Shown: positions 34,903 to 44,609, counted from the stretch's first letter. The stretch is DNA of 64,000 nt from Terrisporobacter petrolearius (GCF_020748185.1 NZ_JAHZMO010000003.1:1-64000), one strand, 5' to 3'. The notes: generated by a model from the sequence alone, not told the origin. Numbers and translations: made by a program.

Positions 34903-35133
34903 ATTTTCATCCCCCTCAATTTTATTTAACATATAAGTATAATTTTACACTATATTATAAGTTTTAAAAAGGTGTTTTATTACAATATTACTTTTTTATA
35001 TGTTGATTTTTTAAGATTTAACTAAAACTTATTTTTCATACTTACAAAATATATATAAGTTAATACTAAAATATTTTTATGGTTTGTAATACATAAAAAG
35101 CTAGATAGTCTTATTACTATCTAGCTGTATATA

Positions 35134-36111
35134 TTAATTAATATTTCCACTATTCACAACAGGCTGAGCATCTTTGTTTCCACAAAGTACTACTAATAAA
35201 TTACTTACCATTGCTGCTTTTTTCTCATCATCTAGTTTTACAATTTCATTTTCATTTAAAGAATTAAGAGCCATTTCTACCATTCCAACAGCACCTTCAA
35301 CAATCTTTTTACGTGCAGCAATAATTGCCTCAGCTTGTTGACGTTGAAGCATGGCAGCTGCTATTTCTGGAGCATAAGCTAAATGAGTTATTCTAACTTC
35401 ACACACTTCAAGACCTGCCACATGAACTCTCGACTGCAATTCTTCTTTTAATTTATCTGCAACTTCTTGAGAAGATCCTCTAAGTGTTTTTTCCTCTGAT
35501 GCATCATTAACATCATAAGGATAAAGCCTTGCCACATTTCTAAGTGCTGTATCACATTGTATTGATAAATATGTTTTATAGTTATCCACATTAAATACTG
35601 CTTTTGTAGGATTTATAACTTTCCAAATTACTACTACTCCTATCATTATAGGATTTCCCATTTCATCATTTACTTTTTGTATTCCATTATTTAATGTTAG
35701 GGTTTTAAGAGATACTTTTTTTGTTGTAGACGGTATTGTAGCTTCAGACTTATTTTCATCTTCTTTCCCCTTAGCCATTCTCAGTGCTGCTGATTCATAT
35801 GTTGGATTTATAGCACTACAAAATGGATTTACAAAATAAAAACCTTCTTTTGAAATTGTTCCATAATAATTACCAAACAGTACCAAAACTATTGCCTCAT
35901 TAGGATTTAATATCTTTAATCCACAAAGCATAAAGATACCCGCTATTAAGCATATAATTCCTATTATTGTTGGAAATGCTATATCCTTAATTATAGTAAA
36001 GTAAATTGCCACTGGAAAAATCAACATTAAGATTAATCCAATAAGTAAACCTAGCCAACCACTCATAGGTTTAAGTTCTTTTTCATTAAATTTTATTCTT
36101 TCTTCTATCAT
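35134..36111 (-). CDS. SPFH/Band-7 domain protein
   Basis: A 325-residue protein with two N-terminal helices (about residues 17-70) and an SPFH/Band-7 domain (about 75-260). Landmarks are [45 protein letters not shown] and [21 protein letters not shown], ending in an Ala/Gln-rich coiled coil. SPFH proteins scaffold membrane microdomains and often work with proteases. Two small genes upstream may be cotranscribed. Confidence 0.88.
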   Translation of the reverse strand: MIEERIKFNEKELKPMSGWLGLLIGLILMLIFPVAIYFTIIKDIAFPTIIGIICLIAGIFMLCGLKILNPNEAIVLVLFGNYYGTISKEGFYFVNPFCSAINPTYESAALRMAKGKEDENKSEATIPSTTKKVSLKTLTLNNGIQKVNDEMGNPIMIGVVVIWKVINPTKAVFNVDNYKTYLSIQCDTALRNVARLYPYDVNDASEEKTLRGSSQEVADKLKEELQSRVHVAGLEVCEVRITHLAYAPEIAAAMLQRQQAEAIIAARKKIVEGAVGMVEMALNSLNENEIVKLDDEKKAAMVSNLLVVLCGNKDAQPVVNSGNIN

Positions 36112-36163
36112 AATTTTCCCTCCCTTAAAATAATACCATATCCTGCAATATTTTTTATTTTCA

Positions 36164-36352
36164 TTATTCTTTTACAAAAAACAAATATGCTATTGTAAAA
36201 GCAATTTGCCAAAAGGTTAATACTATACCTGTGGCATACTGTTTTGATATAAACAATTCATATATCCATACAACTACAAATAAAATTGTAAATATAACAT
36301 ATAGAAATAAAATAAAATTATTGCTAGAAGATTTCTTTTTCCTTAATCTCAA
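36164..36352 (-). CDS. Small two-helix membrane protein
   Basis: A 62-residue protein with a basic N-terminus (MRLRKKKSSS) and two membrane helices (FILFLYVIFTILFVVVWIY and IVLTFWQIAFTIAYLFFV). The start is TTG at 36352 with GGGGGC ten bases ahead. It lies 52 bases upstream of the SPFH gene on the same strand and may be its membrane partner. No family recognised. Confidence 0.55.
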   Translation of the reverse strand: MRLRKKKSSSNNFILFLYVIFTILFVVVWIYELFISKQYATGIVLTFWQIAFTIAYLFFVKE

Positions 36353-36429
36353 TCATATTGCCCCCTAAATACAAAGTGACTCAAAAATATATTGCAGGAT
36401 ATCATTAATTATATATTATACTATATTAC

Positions 36430-36900
36430 TTACCATCGCAAATCCGCTTTAATATGATTAGGAACTAAAAATAAATTTAATGCTTCTTCTATACTCCTTG
36501 TTACTATATCACTATTCATAATTAGCTTACTGCAGGTACCTTCTCCTTCAATAACCGCGATAGAAAGTCTAGCTTCTTTGAACATATCTATATCATTAAA
36601 ACCATTTCCAATTGCCCCAGTAACATCTCTGCCTAACTTTTTTATTAAATCGCCTTTATGCTTTCCTACACATCCTGTTGGCACTGTTATTACTTTTAAA
36701 TTTACTTTTTCACATTCTTCTTGTGCAACTCCATATGTGTCTGCTGTAATAACATATATATTTATTATCTTTGACAATCGACTTAATTGATTTTTAATAT
36801 TTTCTAAAATTCTTCCATCTACAGCTATTGTTCCATTAAAATCAAAAACTAGATTTTCCAATTCTAAACTTTCTCTTCCCGGTATATCAATCTTAATCAT
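36430..36900 (-). CDS. HAD-superfamily protein similar to the P-type ATPase phosphorylation domain
   Basis: A 156-residue soluble HAD protein. Motif I is VFDFNGTIAVDG (Asp-Phe-Asn-Gly-Thr, with Asn replacing the second Asp), motif II is VITADTYG and motif IV GNGFNDIDMFKEA. The combination resembles stand-alone soluble P-domains related to KdpB/CopB-type ATPases. Asn in place of the second Asp argues against ordinary phosphatase activity. Unknown function. Confidence 0.75.
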   Translation of the reverse strand: MIKIDIPGRESLELENLVFDFNGTIAVDGRILENIKNQLSRLSKIINIYVITADTYGVAQEECEKVNLKVITVPTGCVGKHKGDLIKKLGRDVTGAIGNGFNDIDMFKEARLSIAVIEGEGTCSKLIMNSDIVTRSIEEALNLFLVPNHIKADLRW

Positions 36901-36924
36901 CACATCACTCCCAAATTTTGTATT

Positions 36925-37674
36925 TTACGTTCCCATATATTGAATGTATTCTTTGCTCAAAGCTTCTTTGGGAGAATTAAAGAATTCTTCTGACTTACCT
37001 ATTTCAATAATTTCTCCATTATCCATAAAAATAATATTATCACCTATTCTTTTGGCTTGAGCTAGATTATGTGTAACTATTATTATAGTATATTTATACT
37101 TTAACTCCTTTAACATTTCTTCAATAAACATGGTATTTTTCACATCTAAAGCAGAACAAGGCTCATCTAATAATAATATTTTGGGCTTCACACTTAAACA
37201 TCTTGCAATTGATAATCGTTGCTTTTGACCACCTGATAATTTTCCTGCAACCATATGAAGGTTATCTTTTACTTCATCATACAACTTAGTTTGTTTAAGT
37301 AATTCTATTTTTCTTTTTTCTATTTCTTTATTATCATAATTATTGTGATATTTTAAAGCATATGTAAGATTTTTTTCTATAGAAAAAGGAAAAATTGTAG
37401 GATTTTGAAAAACTAACCCAATTTGAGTTCTTAACGTTTGTAAGGGTATATTATTAAAATTTATTCCGTCAATAATAATATTTCCTTCTATTTTGCCTCC
37501 TTCTTCTTCAATAATTCTATTGAAAGACTTTAACAATGTGGACTTTCCACATCCTGATTGTCCTAGGATAACAGTTATTTGTTTTTCTTTTATATTAAAG
37601 TTTATATCATTTAATACTCTTTTTTTTCCAAAAAATACATTCAAATTTTCTACATTTAAAACATTTTTTTCCAT
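36925..37674 (-). CDS. pstB: Phosphate ABC transporter ATP-binding protein
   Basis: About 249 residues. Walker A is GQSGCGKSTLLKSFNRI, the signature is KLSGGQKQRLSIARCL and Walker B LLLDEPCSALD; the KSFNRI after Walker A and the order of genes mark it as PstB, which energises high-affinity phosphate uptake. AGAAGGTG before the ATG at 37674 supports that start, which overlaps the end of pstA by 19 bases. No phoU follows; a HAD protein gene lies next. Confidence 0.88.
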   Translation of the reverse strand: MEKNVLNVENLNVFFGKKRVLNDINFNIKEKQITVILGQSGCGKSTLLKSFNRIIEEEGGKIEGNIIIDGINFNNIPLQTLRTQIGLVFQNPTIFPFSIEKNLTYALKYHNNYDNKEIEKRKIELLKQTKLYDEVKDNLHMVAGKLSGGQKQRLSIARCLSVKPKILLLDEPCSALDVKNTMFIEEMLKELKYKYTIIIVTHNLAQAKRIGDNIIFMDNGEIIEIGKSEEFFNSPKEALSKEYIQYMGT

Positions 37675-38501
37675 GATGCACCTTCTCTCCATATTCCTAT
37701 TAACCTACATAAACCATTTATTATAAGTAACAATACCATTAATACAAAAGCTGTTCCATAAGCATTCTCCAAAGATAATCCTTCATTAACTAAAATATAT
37801 AAATGATATGGAAGAGCCATTACAGGTGAATTAATTTCACTTGGTAGACCAGAATATATAACTGCTCCCGTATACATAATAGGCGCTGTCGCTCCCATAG
37901 CATAAGCCATTCCTAGTGTTATACAGGTTAATATATTTATCATAATATTTGGAAGAATAATTTTAAATAAAGTATATGACTTAGATACTCCAAGACATAG
38001 TGAAGACTTCATTATGTCTTCTCCACCGTCCATTAATAATTTTATTATTCTTATGGATATGAACGGTATTATCATAACAGCAAGTGTTATTGAAGCGCAT
38101 AATAATCCTCTTTCCATACCAAACTTACATATTAAAATTGTATAACCAACTAACCCCAATACAATAGATGGTACACCTGACAATCCATAAAGAAATGACA
38201 ATGTTATATTTTTAAACTTAATGGAAGTACAGTAAAATACTAAATATATAGAAATTGAAATGCCTAAAAAACCTCCCATTATTCCTGATAATACCCCCAT
38301 AAGTAGACTTCCAACAATTGCAGGAAAAATTCCTCCCTCCGTTCCAAGAGGTGATCCTTTGGGACTATTTAATATAAAATCAACAGATATTACATTAAAA
38401 CCTTTACATAATATATAAATAAAAATGCCTAAAGTAATACTTATAACTAGCATCCCAGATATAAAAATCCATAACTTTAATAAGCAATCTCTTTTTTTCA
38501 T
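37656..38501 (-). CDS. pstA: Phosphate ABC transporter permease PstA
   Basis: A 281-residue permease with six helices. SPKGSPLGTEGGIFPAIVGS (about residues 44-63) and the binding-protein-dependent transport loop around MKSSLCLGVSKSYTLFKIIL are typical of PstA; GATAPIMYTGA is its late signature. It lies three bases after pstC and overlaps pstB. Confidence 0.92.
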   Translation of the reverse strand: MKKRDCLLKLWIFISGMLVISITLGIFIYILCKGFNVISVDFILNSPKGSPLGTEGGIFPAIVGSLLMGVLSGIMGGFLGISISIYLVFYCTSIKFKNITLSFLYGLSGVPSIVLGLVGYTILICKFGMERGLLCASITLAVMIIPFISIRIIKLLMDGGEDIMKSSLCLGVSKSYTLFKIILPNIMINILTCITLGMAYAMGATAPIMYTGAVIYSGLPSEINSPVMALPYHLYILVNEGLSLENAYGTAFVLMVLLLIINGLCRLIGIWREGASWKKMF

Positions 38502-38504
38502 AAT

Positions 38505-39371
38505 TTACTCCATTCTGCTCTTAATTTTTAAGTATTTTGCTATGGCAAAAATTATTATAAGTAAAAATATTAAAACCACATTCGCTGCGTATAAGGCAGA
38601 TGAATGTAAACTACCATACTGAACTGTTCCCATTTCTAATGCTGTCAATGAAGGTATAGTCTCCCCTCTAGAAAATAATCTAGGCATTATTGGAGAGTTT
38701 CCCATTACCATCATCACGGCCATCGTTTCTCCCATAGCTCTTCCAAATGACATCATTATAGCTGAATAAATACTGTTTTTTATTGATGGAAGTATAACAA
38801 TTTTTATAGTATATTCTTTAGATACTCCCAAAGATAAAGACTCTATTTCAAATTTATTTTTAGCTTCATCTATGGATTCACTACAATTTGATATTATATA
38901 TGGCAATAGCATAATTGCTAGCAATATTCCTGCAGCTAATACACATTCTCCTGATGTCATATTAAAAAATATTTCAAAATACTTCACTATTATTACCAAA
39001 CCAATAAAGCCAAATATAACAGATGGAATACCCGCCAATAAATCTATGCATGCTAGTATAGTCTTTGAAACACTCTTTTTACTATAAAAGCTTAGGAAAA
39101 TAGCACATCCTAGCCCTATTGGAAGAGCTATAAATACAGCTAAAAATGAAACATATAGTGTTGCTAAAATCATAGGCAACAAAGAATAGCTAGCTTCTGA
39201 TTTTAAAGGATTCCATCCTCCCGAAATAATAAATCCATTAATACCGATTTCTTTAAAGAAAGGAATGCTTTCTATTGTTACACATGCAAATAAAGATACT
39301 ACTATTAATAAAAACAATATGACGGTTAAAAACAAAACATATTTAATAAAACTGTCTTTTATATACTTCAA
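38505..39371 (-). CDS. pstC: Phosphate ABC transporter permease PstC
   Basis: A 288-residue permease with six helices. GGWNPLKSEASYSLLPMILA (periplasmic loop), LAGIPSVIFGFIGLV and the MSFGRAMGETMAVMMVMGNS segment are hallmark PstC sequences. It precedes pstA by three bases and follows pstS after a gap containing a hairpin. Confidence 0.93.
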   Translation of the reverse strand: MKYIKDSFIKYVLFLTVILFLLIVVSLFACVTIESIPFFKEIGINGFIISGGWNPLKSEASYSLLPMILATLYVSFLAVFIALPIGLGCAIFLSFYSKKSVSKTILACIDLLAGIPSVIFGFIGLVIIVKYFEIFFNMTSGECVLAAGILLAIMLLPYIISNCSESIDEAKNKFEIESLSLGVSKEYTIKIVILPSIKNSIYSAIMMSFGRAMGETMAVMMVMGNSPIMPRLFSRGETIPSLTALEMGTVQYGSLHSSALYAANVVLIFLLIIIFAIAKYLKIKSRME

Positions 39372-39424
39372 TAAATCACCTTCTTAATTATTTATAGTTA
39401 ATTTAATTGTAATAAATTTCAACT

Positions 39425-39463
39425 AAAAAAGAGCTTAAATACAAAATAATAAGCTCTTTTTAG
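39425..39463 (-). terminator. Hairpin between pstS and pstC
   Basis: AAAAAAGAGCTTA and TAAGCTCTTTTT stem, with T-run on the minus strand. It lies within the operon directly after pstS and probably ends most transcripts there, giving more binding protein than permease. Confidence 0.75.
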
Positions 39464-39479
39464 AAAATATTTATATTTT

Positions 39480-40379
39480 TTATTTATTCATTGGAATAAA
39501 TCCTAATTCTTCTACCATAGCTTGTCCTTCTGTCCCTAAAACATAGTCTATAAATGCTTTTTGTTCAGCAGTTGGGTCTCCACTACCTAATATTAATAAA
39601 GGTCTTTGTATTTTGTAATCACCACTTAATATATTTTTTGCATTAGCTTCTACACCATCAACTTTTAATTTAGATATTTTACCATCATTTTGGTTTGCAA
39701 CACCATATGAAGCATATCCTATAGCGTATTCATTTTCTATTACTTTAGATACTAAAGCGCCCATAGAAGCGGCTTGTATAGCATCAGCTTTTACTTCTTT
39801 CTCTCCCATTATAGCTTTTTGGAATACTTCATGGGCTCCTCCACCAATGTCTCTTGTTACTACAACTATTTCTTTATCTGGTAAAGATGAATCTACATCT
39901 TTCCAAGTTTTATATTCTCCTGAAAATATTTTTGCAATCTCTTCTGATGTTAAATTATCTTTTACTTTTAATATAGGATTTTTAGGATTAACAGCTATCG
40001 TTAATGCGTCTATTCCTACTTGATACTCTTTTTCATTTTTTATTTTTTCTTTTTCTTCGTCTTTTACTTTTCTTGCAACCATACCAAAGTTTGCTGTCTT
40101 ATCAATTACAGCTTGTACACCTTGACCTGAACCACCTGCTGATACGTATATTTCTATATTATCTTCTGAAAAGTCTTTATTTACCTTATTCCAAGTTCCA
40201 TAAGACTCAATAAATTCTAATGATATTTTTGACATAACTGGAGCTAAAGTTGATGAACCTATAAACATTATTTGTGATTTATCCTTTGAATCTCTTTTAT
40301 CTTTTTCTCCACTATTACAAGCAACTAATGATAACATCATAGCCATAGACATAAATATAGCCCAAAATTTCTTTTTCAT
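39480..40379 (-). CDS. pstS: Phosphate-binding lipoprotein PstS
   Basis: A 299-residue lipoprotein with lipobox LVAC (Cys21). The phosphate-binding motifs are FIGSSTLAPV, SAGGSGQGVQAV, and RDIGGGAHEVFQ. It captures phosphate outside the membrane for PstCAB. The start follows GGGGGATTAGAA. It heads the pst operon and is divergent from the glycyl radical enzyme gene, sharing the 243-base intergenic region. Confidence 0.93.
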   Translation of the reverse strand: MKKKFWAIFMSMAMMLSLVACNSGEKDKRDSKDKSQIMFIGSSTLAPVMSKISLEFIESYGTWNKVNKDFSEDNIEIYVSAGGSGQGVQAVIDKTANFGMVARKVKDEEKEKIKNEKEYQVGIDALTIAVNPKNPILKVKDNLTSEEIAKIFSGEYKTWKDVDSSLPDKEIVVVTRDIGGGAHEVFQKAIMGEKEVKADAIQAASMGALVSKVIENEYAIGYASYGVANQNDGKISKLKVDGVEANAKNILSGDYKIQRPLLILGSGDPTAEQKAFIDYVLGTEGQAMVEELGFIPMNK

Positions 40380-40549
40380 TTCTAATCCCCCTATTTCGTT
40401 AAATTTCTACAAATTCATTTTATCACAAGTTTTATGGAAATATTTGTAATAAAAATCTTTTGTGTATTGAAACACTAAATATTATCTATGCTTTTATAGT
40501 TTTTATCTATAAATATATTTTTCTTTTTATTAATTATTTATGTGAATAT

Positions 40550-40571
40550 CGCAATATCAGTATACTATAAT
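40550..40571 (+). promoter_or_regulatory. Likely promoter region of the glycyl radical enzyme operon
   Basis: TATAAT at 40566-40571 lies about 50 bases before the start codon. The near-palindrome ATATCGCAATAT (40547-40558) just upstream may be an operator, possibly for the XRE-cupin regulator of the locus. A good -35 box is not evident, as might be expected for an activated promoter. Confidence 0.35.
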
Positions 40572-40622
40572 ATAATAAATATATAAAATAGCATACAAAT
40601 TAAAAATTGGGAGGGATATATT

Positions 40623-42995
40623 ATGAGTATAAGTAAAAGAATAGAAAAATTTAGACAAGAATATGTTTCCACTAAACCAGCTATAAGTACTGAAAGAGCT
40701 AAAATTTACACTGACTCATACAAAGAAACTGAAGGGGAACCCATGTGTATAAGAAGTGCAAAAGCTTATTTAGCGGTTTGTGAAAAACTTCCAATAACAA
40801 TATTTCAAGATGAACTTGTGGTAGGTACTGCTGGTGAATTCAAAAGAACAGGTATACTTACTCCTGAGTTTTCATGGAGGTGGGTAGATAAAGAAATGGA
40901 CAAATTCTCTACTAGAAGTCAAGATCCTTATAAAATGGATGATATTCAAATAGAATTTATGAGAAAAGAAATCTTTCCATATTGGGATGGTAAATCTCTT
41001 GAAGATAAGTTTTTAAAAAGGATTCCAAAAGACACTGCAAAAATATTAATTGATACGGGAATTATAGATAATGACTCAAAATGGCGCCAGGCTGTTGGTG
41101 AAGTTACTCCTGATTATGAAGATATATTATTTGCAAAAGGATATACAAAAATAAAAGAAGAAGCTTTAGAAAAAATTGAAACTTTAGATATAGCAATTCC
41201 TAAAAATATAGAAAAAGTAGATTTTTATAAGTCTTTAGTTATAACTTGTGATGGAATTATGACTTTAGCCAAAAGATATTCTGATTTAGCATTTGAAATA
41301 AGTAAAAATGAAAAAAATCAAACTAGAAAAGTAGAATTAATAAAAATAGGAGAAGTATGTAGAAAAGTTCCTGCTAATCCTCCTCAAAGTTTTTATGAAG
41401 CAATTCAATTTGTTTGGTTTGTTCAATTAGGTGCAATCATAACTGAAAATCCTTTAGCTTTAAATCCTGGACGATTTGATCAATATATGTATCCTTATTA
41501 CGAAAATGATATAAAGTCAGGTCTTATTACTGAAGATGGTGCACTAGAATTAATAGAAGCTTTATGGTTAAAATTCTCTGAATGGGTTTGGACAATATCA
41601 AAAAATACATCTGGTTATTTTGCTGGATACAACCAATTCCAAAACTTAACTGTAGGCGGTAGAAAACGTGACGGCTCTGACGCAACTAATGATTTATCTT
41701 ACCTTTGCTTAAAAGCAACTAAAGATATAAAAACTCATCAACCTGGTCTTAGTGTAAGAATTCATCCATGAGCTCCAGATGATTTTATAATAGCAGTTTG
41801 TGATTTAGTTGCTGATGGAAGTGGATTCCCTGCAATCCACTCTGATTCTTGTGGTTGCCAAATGTTGCTTCAAAATGGATATGGTCCACAAGATGCAAAA
41901 GACTGGAATAACTGTGGCTGTGTCGTACCTCATTTTAGAAAGACGGGTCAATGGACTTCTGCTGTAAACGTTAACTTCTCTGCTGCTTTAGAATATGCCA
42001 TGAATCAAGGTTATTCTAGAATGACTGGAGAAAAAATGGGATTAGCTGAAAAAAAAATTACTTCTTTTACTTCTTTCGAAGAATTAATGAAAGCTTTCTA
42101 TAAACAATTTGCTTACTTAATAAGACACTCTGTAATAGGAAGTACCATAGCGCAAACAGTTCATACTGAAGTTGTTCCAATACCATTTTTATCAATATGT
42201 GTCGATGGATGCTTTGAAAAAGGTTTGGATTTATCTAAAGGAGGAGCAAAATATAATGTAGGTCCTGTACTTACTGGAATAGGTCTAGGCCAAGTATCAA
42301 ACTGTTTAGCTATAATAAAAAAATTAGTATTTGAAGACCAAGTTACTACTTTAGATAAAATAGATAAAGCGCTAAACGACAACTGGGAAGGCCATGATGA
42401 ACTAAGAAAATTAACTGAAAATGTTCCTAAATACGGAAATGATAATGATTATGTAGACCAAATAGCTTTAGAAATATCAAACTTCTATTATCACGAAACA
42501 AGACAATACAAAGATATATTTGGTTCTCCATTTAACTCTGCTTTTATGGGAATATCAAATTATATTCCAACAGGTAGAATAATTGGAGCCACTCCAGATG
42601 GTAGAAAAGCTGGAGCTCCTCTTACAGAAGGAGTTTCCCCTTATGCAGGAACTGATACAGACACTCCTCTTGCTGCAATGAAGTCAGCTGCTAAGATAAA
42701 TCATGATTTGCACTCTAGAGGTACACTGCTTAACTTAAGATTAAATCATGATTTGGTATCTACGCCCAGAGGTCAAAGAAACTTAGCTTCTATGATACAA
42801 TCTTATTTTGCTCTTGGAGCTTTCCATGTTCAATTTAATACTGTATCAAATGAAATTTTGTTAAAAGCACAAGAAAACCCAGATGAATATAGAGATCTAT
42901 TAGTTAGAGTTGCAGGATATTCTACTCAGTTTGTTAACTTATCAAGAGAAATGCAAGATGCAATTATAGCTAGAAATGCTCACTGTGAGTTTTAG
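40623..42995 (+). CDS. Glycyl radical enzyme, predicted selenoprotein (in-frame TGA at codon 383)
   Basis: Read through the TGA at 41769-41771, the frame gives 790 residues, the full length of a PFL/dehydratase-type glycyl radical enzyme. The N-terminal half has typical pieces (ELVVGTAGEF, PPQSFYEAIQFVWFVQLG, NPGRFDQYMYPYYE). Codon 383 lies in GLSVRIHP-TGA-APDDF, a conserved strand that lines the active site; relatives have Lys or another residue there. The C-terminal half stays in frame with Cys433 (NNCGCVVP, the thiyl radical site) and Gly765 (RVAGYS, the glycyl radical). It resembles hydroxyproline dehydratase (HypD) overall, but the usual GCVE is GCVV, so the Glu base is lost, and extra Cys occur at 410, 412 and 431. 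A stem-loop fitting a bacterial SECIS starts 20 bases after the TGA. The substrate is unknown. A plain nonsense mutation is the alternative. Confidence 0.85.
41769..41813 (+). promoter_or_regulatory. Predicted UGA-selenocysteine codon and SECIS-like stem-loop
   Basis: The TGA is at 41769-41771. AGCAGTT (41792-41798) pairs with AGTTGCT (41807-41813), seven pairs including two G-U, around the eight-base loop TGTGATTT. The loop begins 28 bases after the TGA, and its second base is G. Both points match the published bacterial SECIS model (apical loop 16-37 bases downstream, a G among its first two bases). The folding was done by eye. Confidence 0.6.
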
Positions 42996-43006
42996 TTGGT
43001 GATAAA

Positions 43007-43906
43007 ATGACTACTATTGGAAAAGTTGTACGCATACAAAAATTTTCAGTTAATGATGGTGATGGAATAAGAACTACTGTATTTTTAGAAGGCTGCCCTC
43101 TAAAATGCAGATGGTGCTCTAATCCTAATTCATGGAGCGGAATTGTAAAACTAGGTCTTTCAAGAGAACATTGTATAGATTGTAAAAAATGCATAAATAT
43201 TTGTCACAAAAATATTTCTTCTTTATTTAACAGAAATGAAATAAATAAAAAATGTGATTTATGTGGTGAATGTATTAAACACTGTCCTCAAAATGCCATA
43301 AGTCAAATGATTCATCTAATGACTGTTGACGATGTTATAAATTCCATTGAAAAAGACTTGATTTTCTTTTTAAATTCAAATGGCGGAATAACATTTTCTG
43401 GCGGGGAACCTACGTATCAACTTGAATTTTTAAGGAGGCTAGTTTATCATTTTTATAATAAAGGAATTCATACTGCCATAGAAACTTGCGGAGTTTTTGA
43501 CTTCAAAAAATGCGAAGATATTTTCCAAAATCTAGATCATATCTTTGTTGATATAAAAAATATGGATAGCAATAAGCATAAGGAGTACACAGGTCTTGGC
43601 AATGAATTAATCCTTGAAAATATTATGAAAATGGCTAAAATAAACAAAAGTATGGTTATAAGAATTCCTGTTATTCCAGGATTTAATGATGATATTAAAA
43701 ATATTACTTCCACATCTCAGTTTGTAAAAAAAAATATTAAATCACCTAAAATAGAACTTCTTCCTTATCATATGTTTGGCATAGATAAATATAAAAACTT
43801 AGGTTTAGATGATTATATTCATAAATATGAAGTTCCAAGTGATAAAACTATGAAAAAGTTAGAAGATGTTGTTAAGAACTGTGGCGTTGAAGTTATGAAA
43901 TACTAA
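43007..43906 (+). CDS. Glycyl radical enzyme activase (radical SAM)
   Basis: A 299-residue activating enzyme. Cys30, Cys34 and Cys37 (GCPLKCRWCSN) bind the radical-SAM [4Fe-4S] cluster. Two ferredoxin-type clusters follow, Cys56-59-62-66 and Cys83-86-89-93, as in activases of HypD, CutC and other non-PFL enzymes. GGITFSGGEPTYQ is the SAM-binding GGE region. It cleaves S-adenosylmethionine to place the radical on Gly765 of its partner. It starts 11 bases after the enzyme gene, so the two are one operon. Confidence 0.93.
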   Translation: MTTIGKVVRIQKFSVNDGDGIRTTVFLEGCPLKCRWCSNPNSWSGIVKLGLSREHCIDCKKCINICHKNISSLFNRNEINKKCDLCGECIKHCPQNAISQMIHLMTVDDVINSIEKDLIFFLNSNGGITFSGGEPTYQLEFLRRLVYHFYNKGIHTAIETCGVFDFKKCEDIFQNLDHIFVDIKNMDSNKHKEYTGLGNELILENIMKMAKINKSMVIRIPVIPGFNDDIKNITSTSQFVKKNIKSPKIELLPYHMFGIDKYKNLGLDDYIHKYEVPSDKTMKKLEDVVKNCGVEVMKY

Positions 43907-43935
43907 TAGCCATAATAAATTATGGAGATGAATTT

Positions 43936-44487
43936 ATGATGACACAAATCCCAAAAGTTGGGCAAAACTTAAGAAAAATACGAAATGATTTAGGACTAAG
44001 CTTAGATGAAGCATCTAAATTAACTGGTGTTAGTAAACCCATGTTAGGCCAAATTGAAAGAGGTGAATCTAGTCCTACAATATCTACTTTATGGAAAATT
44101 TCTTCTGGTCTTAAAGTTAACTTCACTTCTCTTTTAGACGATAACTCTAGAGAATTAATTCTTGTAAAAAAAGAAGATGTTGAAATGGTTCAAGAAGAAA
44201 ATACTCATATGAGGCTTTTCCCTATATTCCCCTTTGATTCAAAAAGTAGAATGGATGTATTTATTATAGAATTAGATGTAAACTGCAAACATATATCTGC
44301 AATGCACAAAAATGTATTGGAAGAAATAGTCATGGTTACAGAAGGTTCCTTAGAACTTACTATTGAAGATAAGACTTTTATATTAGAAAAAGATTATTCA
44401 TTAAAATTTGATGGTAGCTTAAATCACTCTTATAAAAATTGCGGTGATAAAAAAACAGTTTTTTATAATATAGAAATCTATAAATAA
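43936..44487 (+). CDS. XRE-family regulator with C-terminal cupin
   Basis: The 183-residue protein has an XRE helix-turn-helix (about residues 10-65; LRKIRNDLGLSLDEASKLTG, KPMLGQIERGESSPTIS) and a small cupin barrel (about 105-180; ISAMHKNVLEEIVMVTEGSLE). Such regulators sense a small molecule in the cupin and control adjacent catabolic genes. It begins 29 bases after the activase, in the same operon, and probably reports the substrate or product of the glycyl radical enzyme. GGAGATGAATTT precedes the start; an alternative ATG is one codon on. Confidence 0.9.
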   Translation: MMTQIPKVGQNLRKIRNDLGLSLDEASKLTGVSKPMLGQIERGESSPTISTLWKISSGLKVNFTSLLDDNSRELILVKKEDVEMVQEENTHMRLFPIFPFDSKSRMDVFIIELDVNCKHISAMHKNVLEEIVMVTEGSLELTIEDKTFILEKDYSLKFDGSLNHSYKNCGDKKTVFYNIEIYK

Positions 44488-44609
44488 TACTTATCATCAA
44501 TTAGTGTATTTATTACTCGTTTATAGTATTTTAATTTTTCAAATGCATATATTTATTCATTTATGAAAATAATAAAATTGTTACATAAATAAACAAAGGA
44601 GTGTAATGA

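Noticed and set aside
40623..43906. Choline TMA-lyase, propanediol dehydratase or isethionate lyase locus
   Set aside because: No shell proteins, aldehyde or alcohol dehydrogenases or matching transporters are adjacent, and the active-site GCVE motif is altered.
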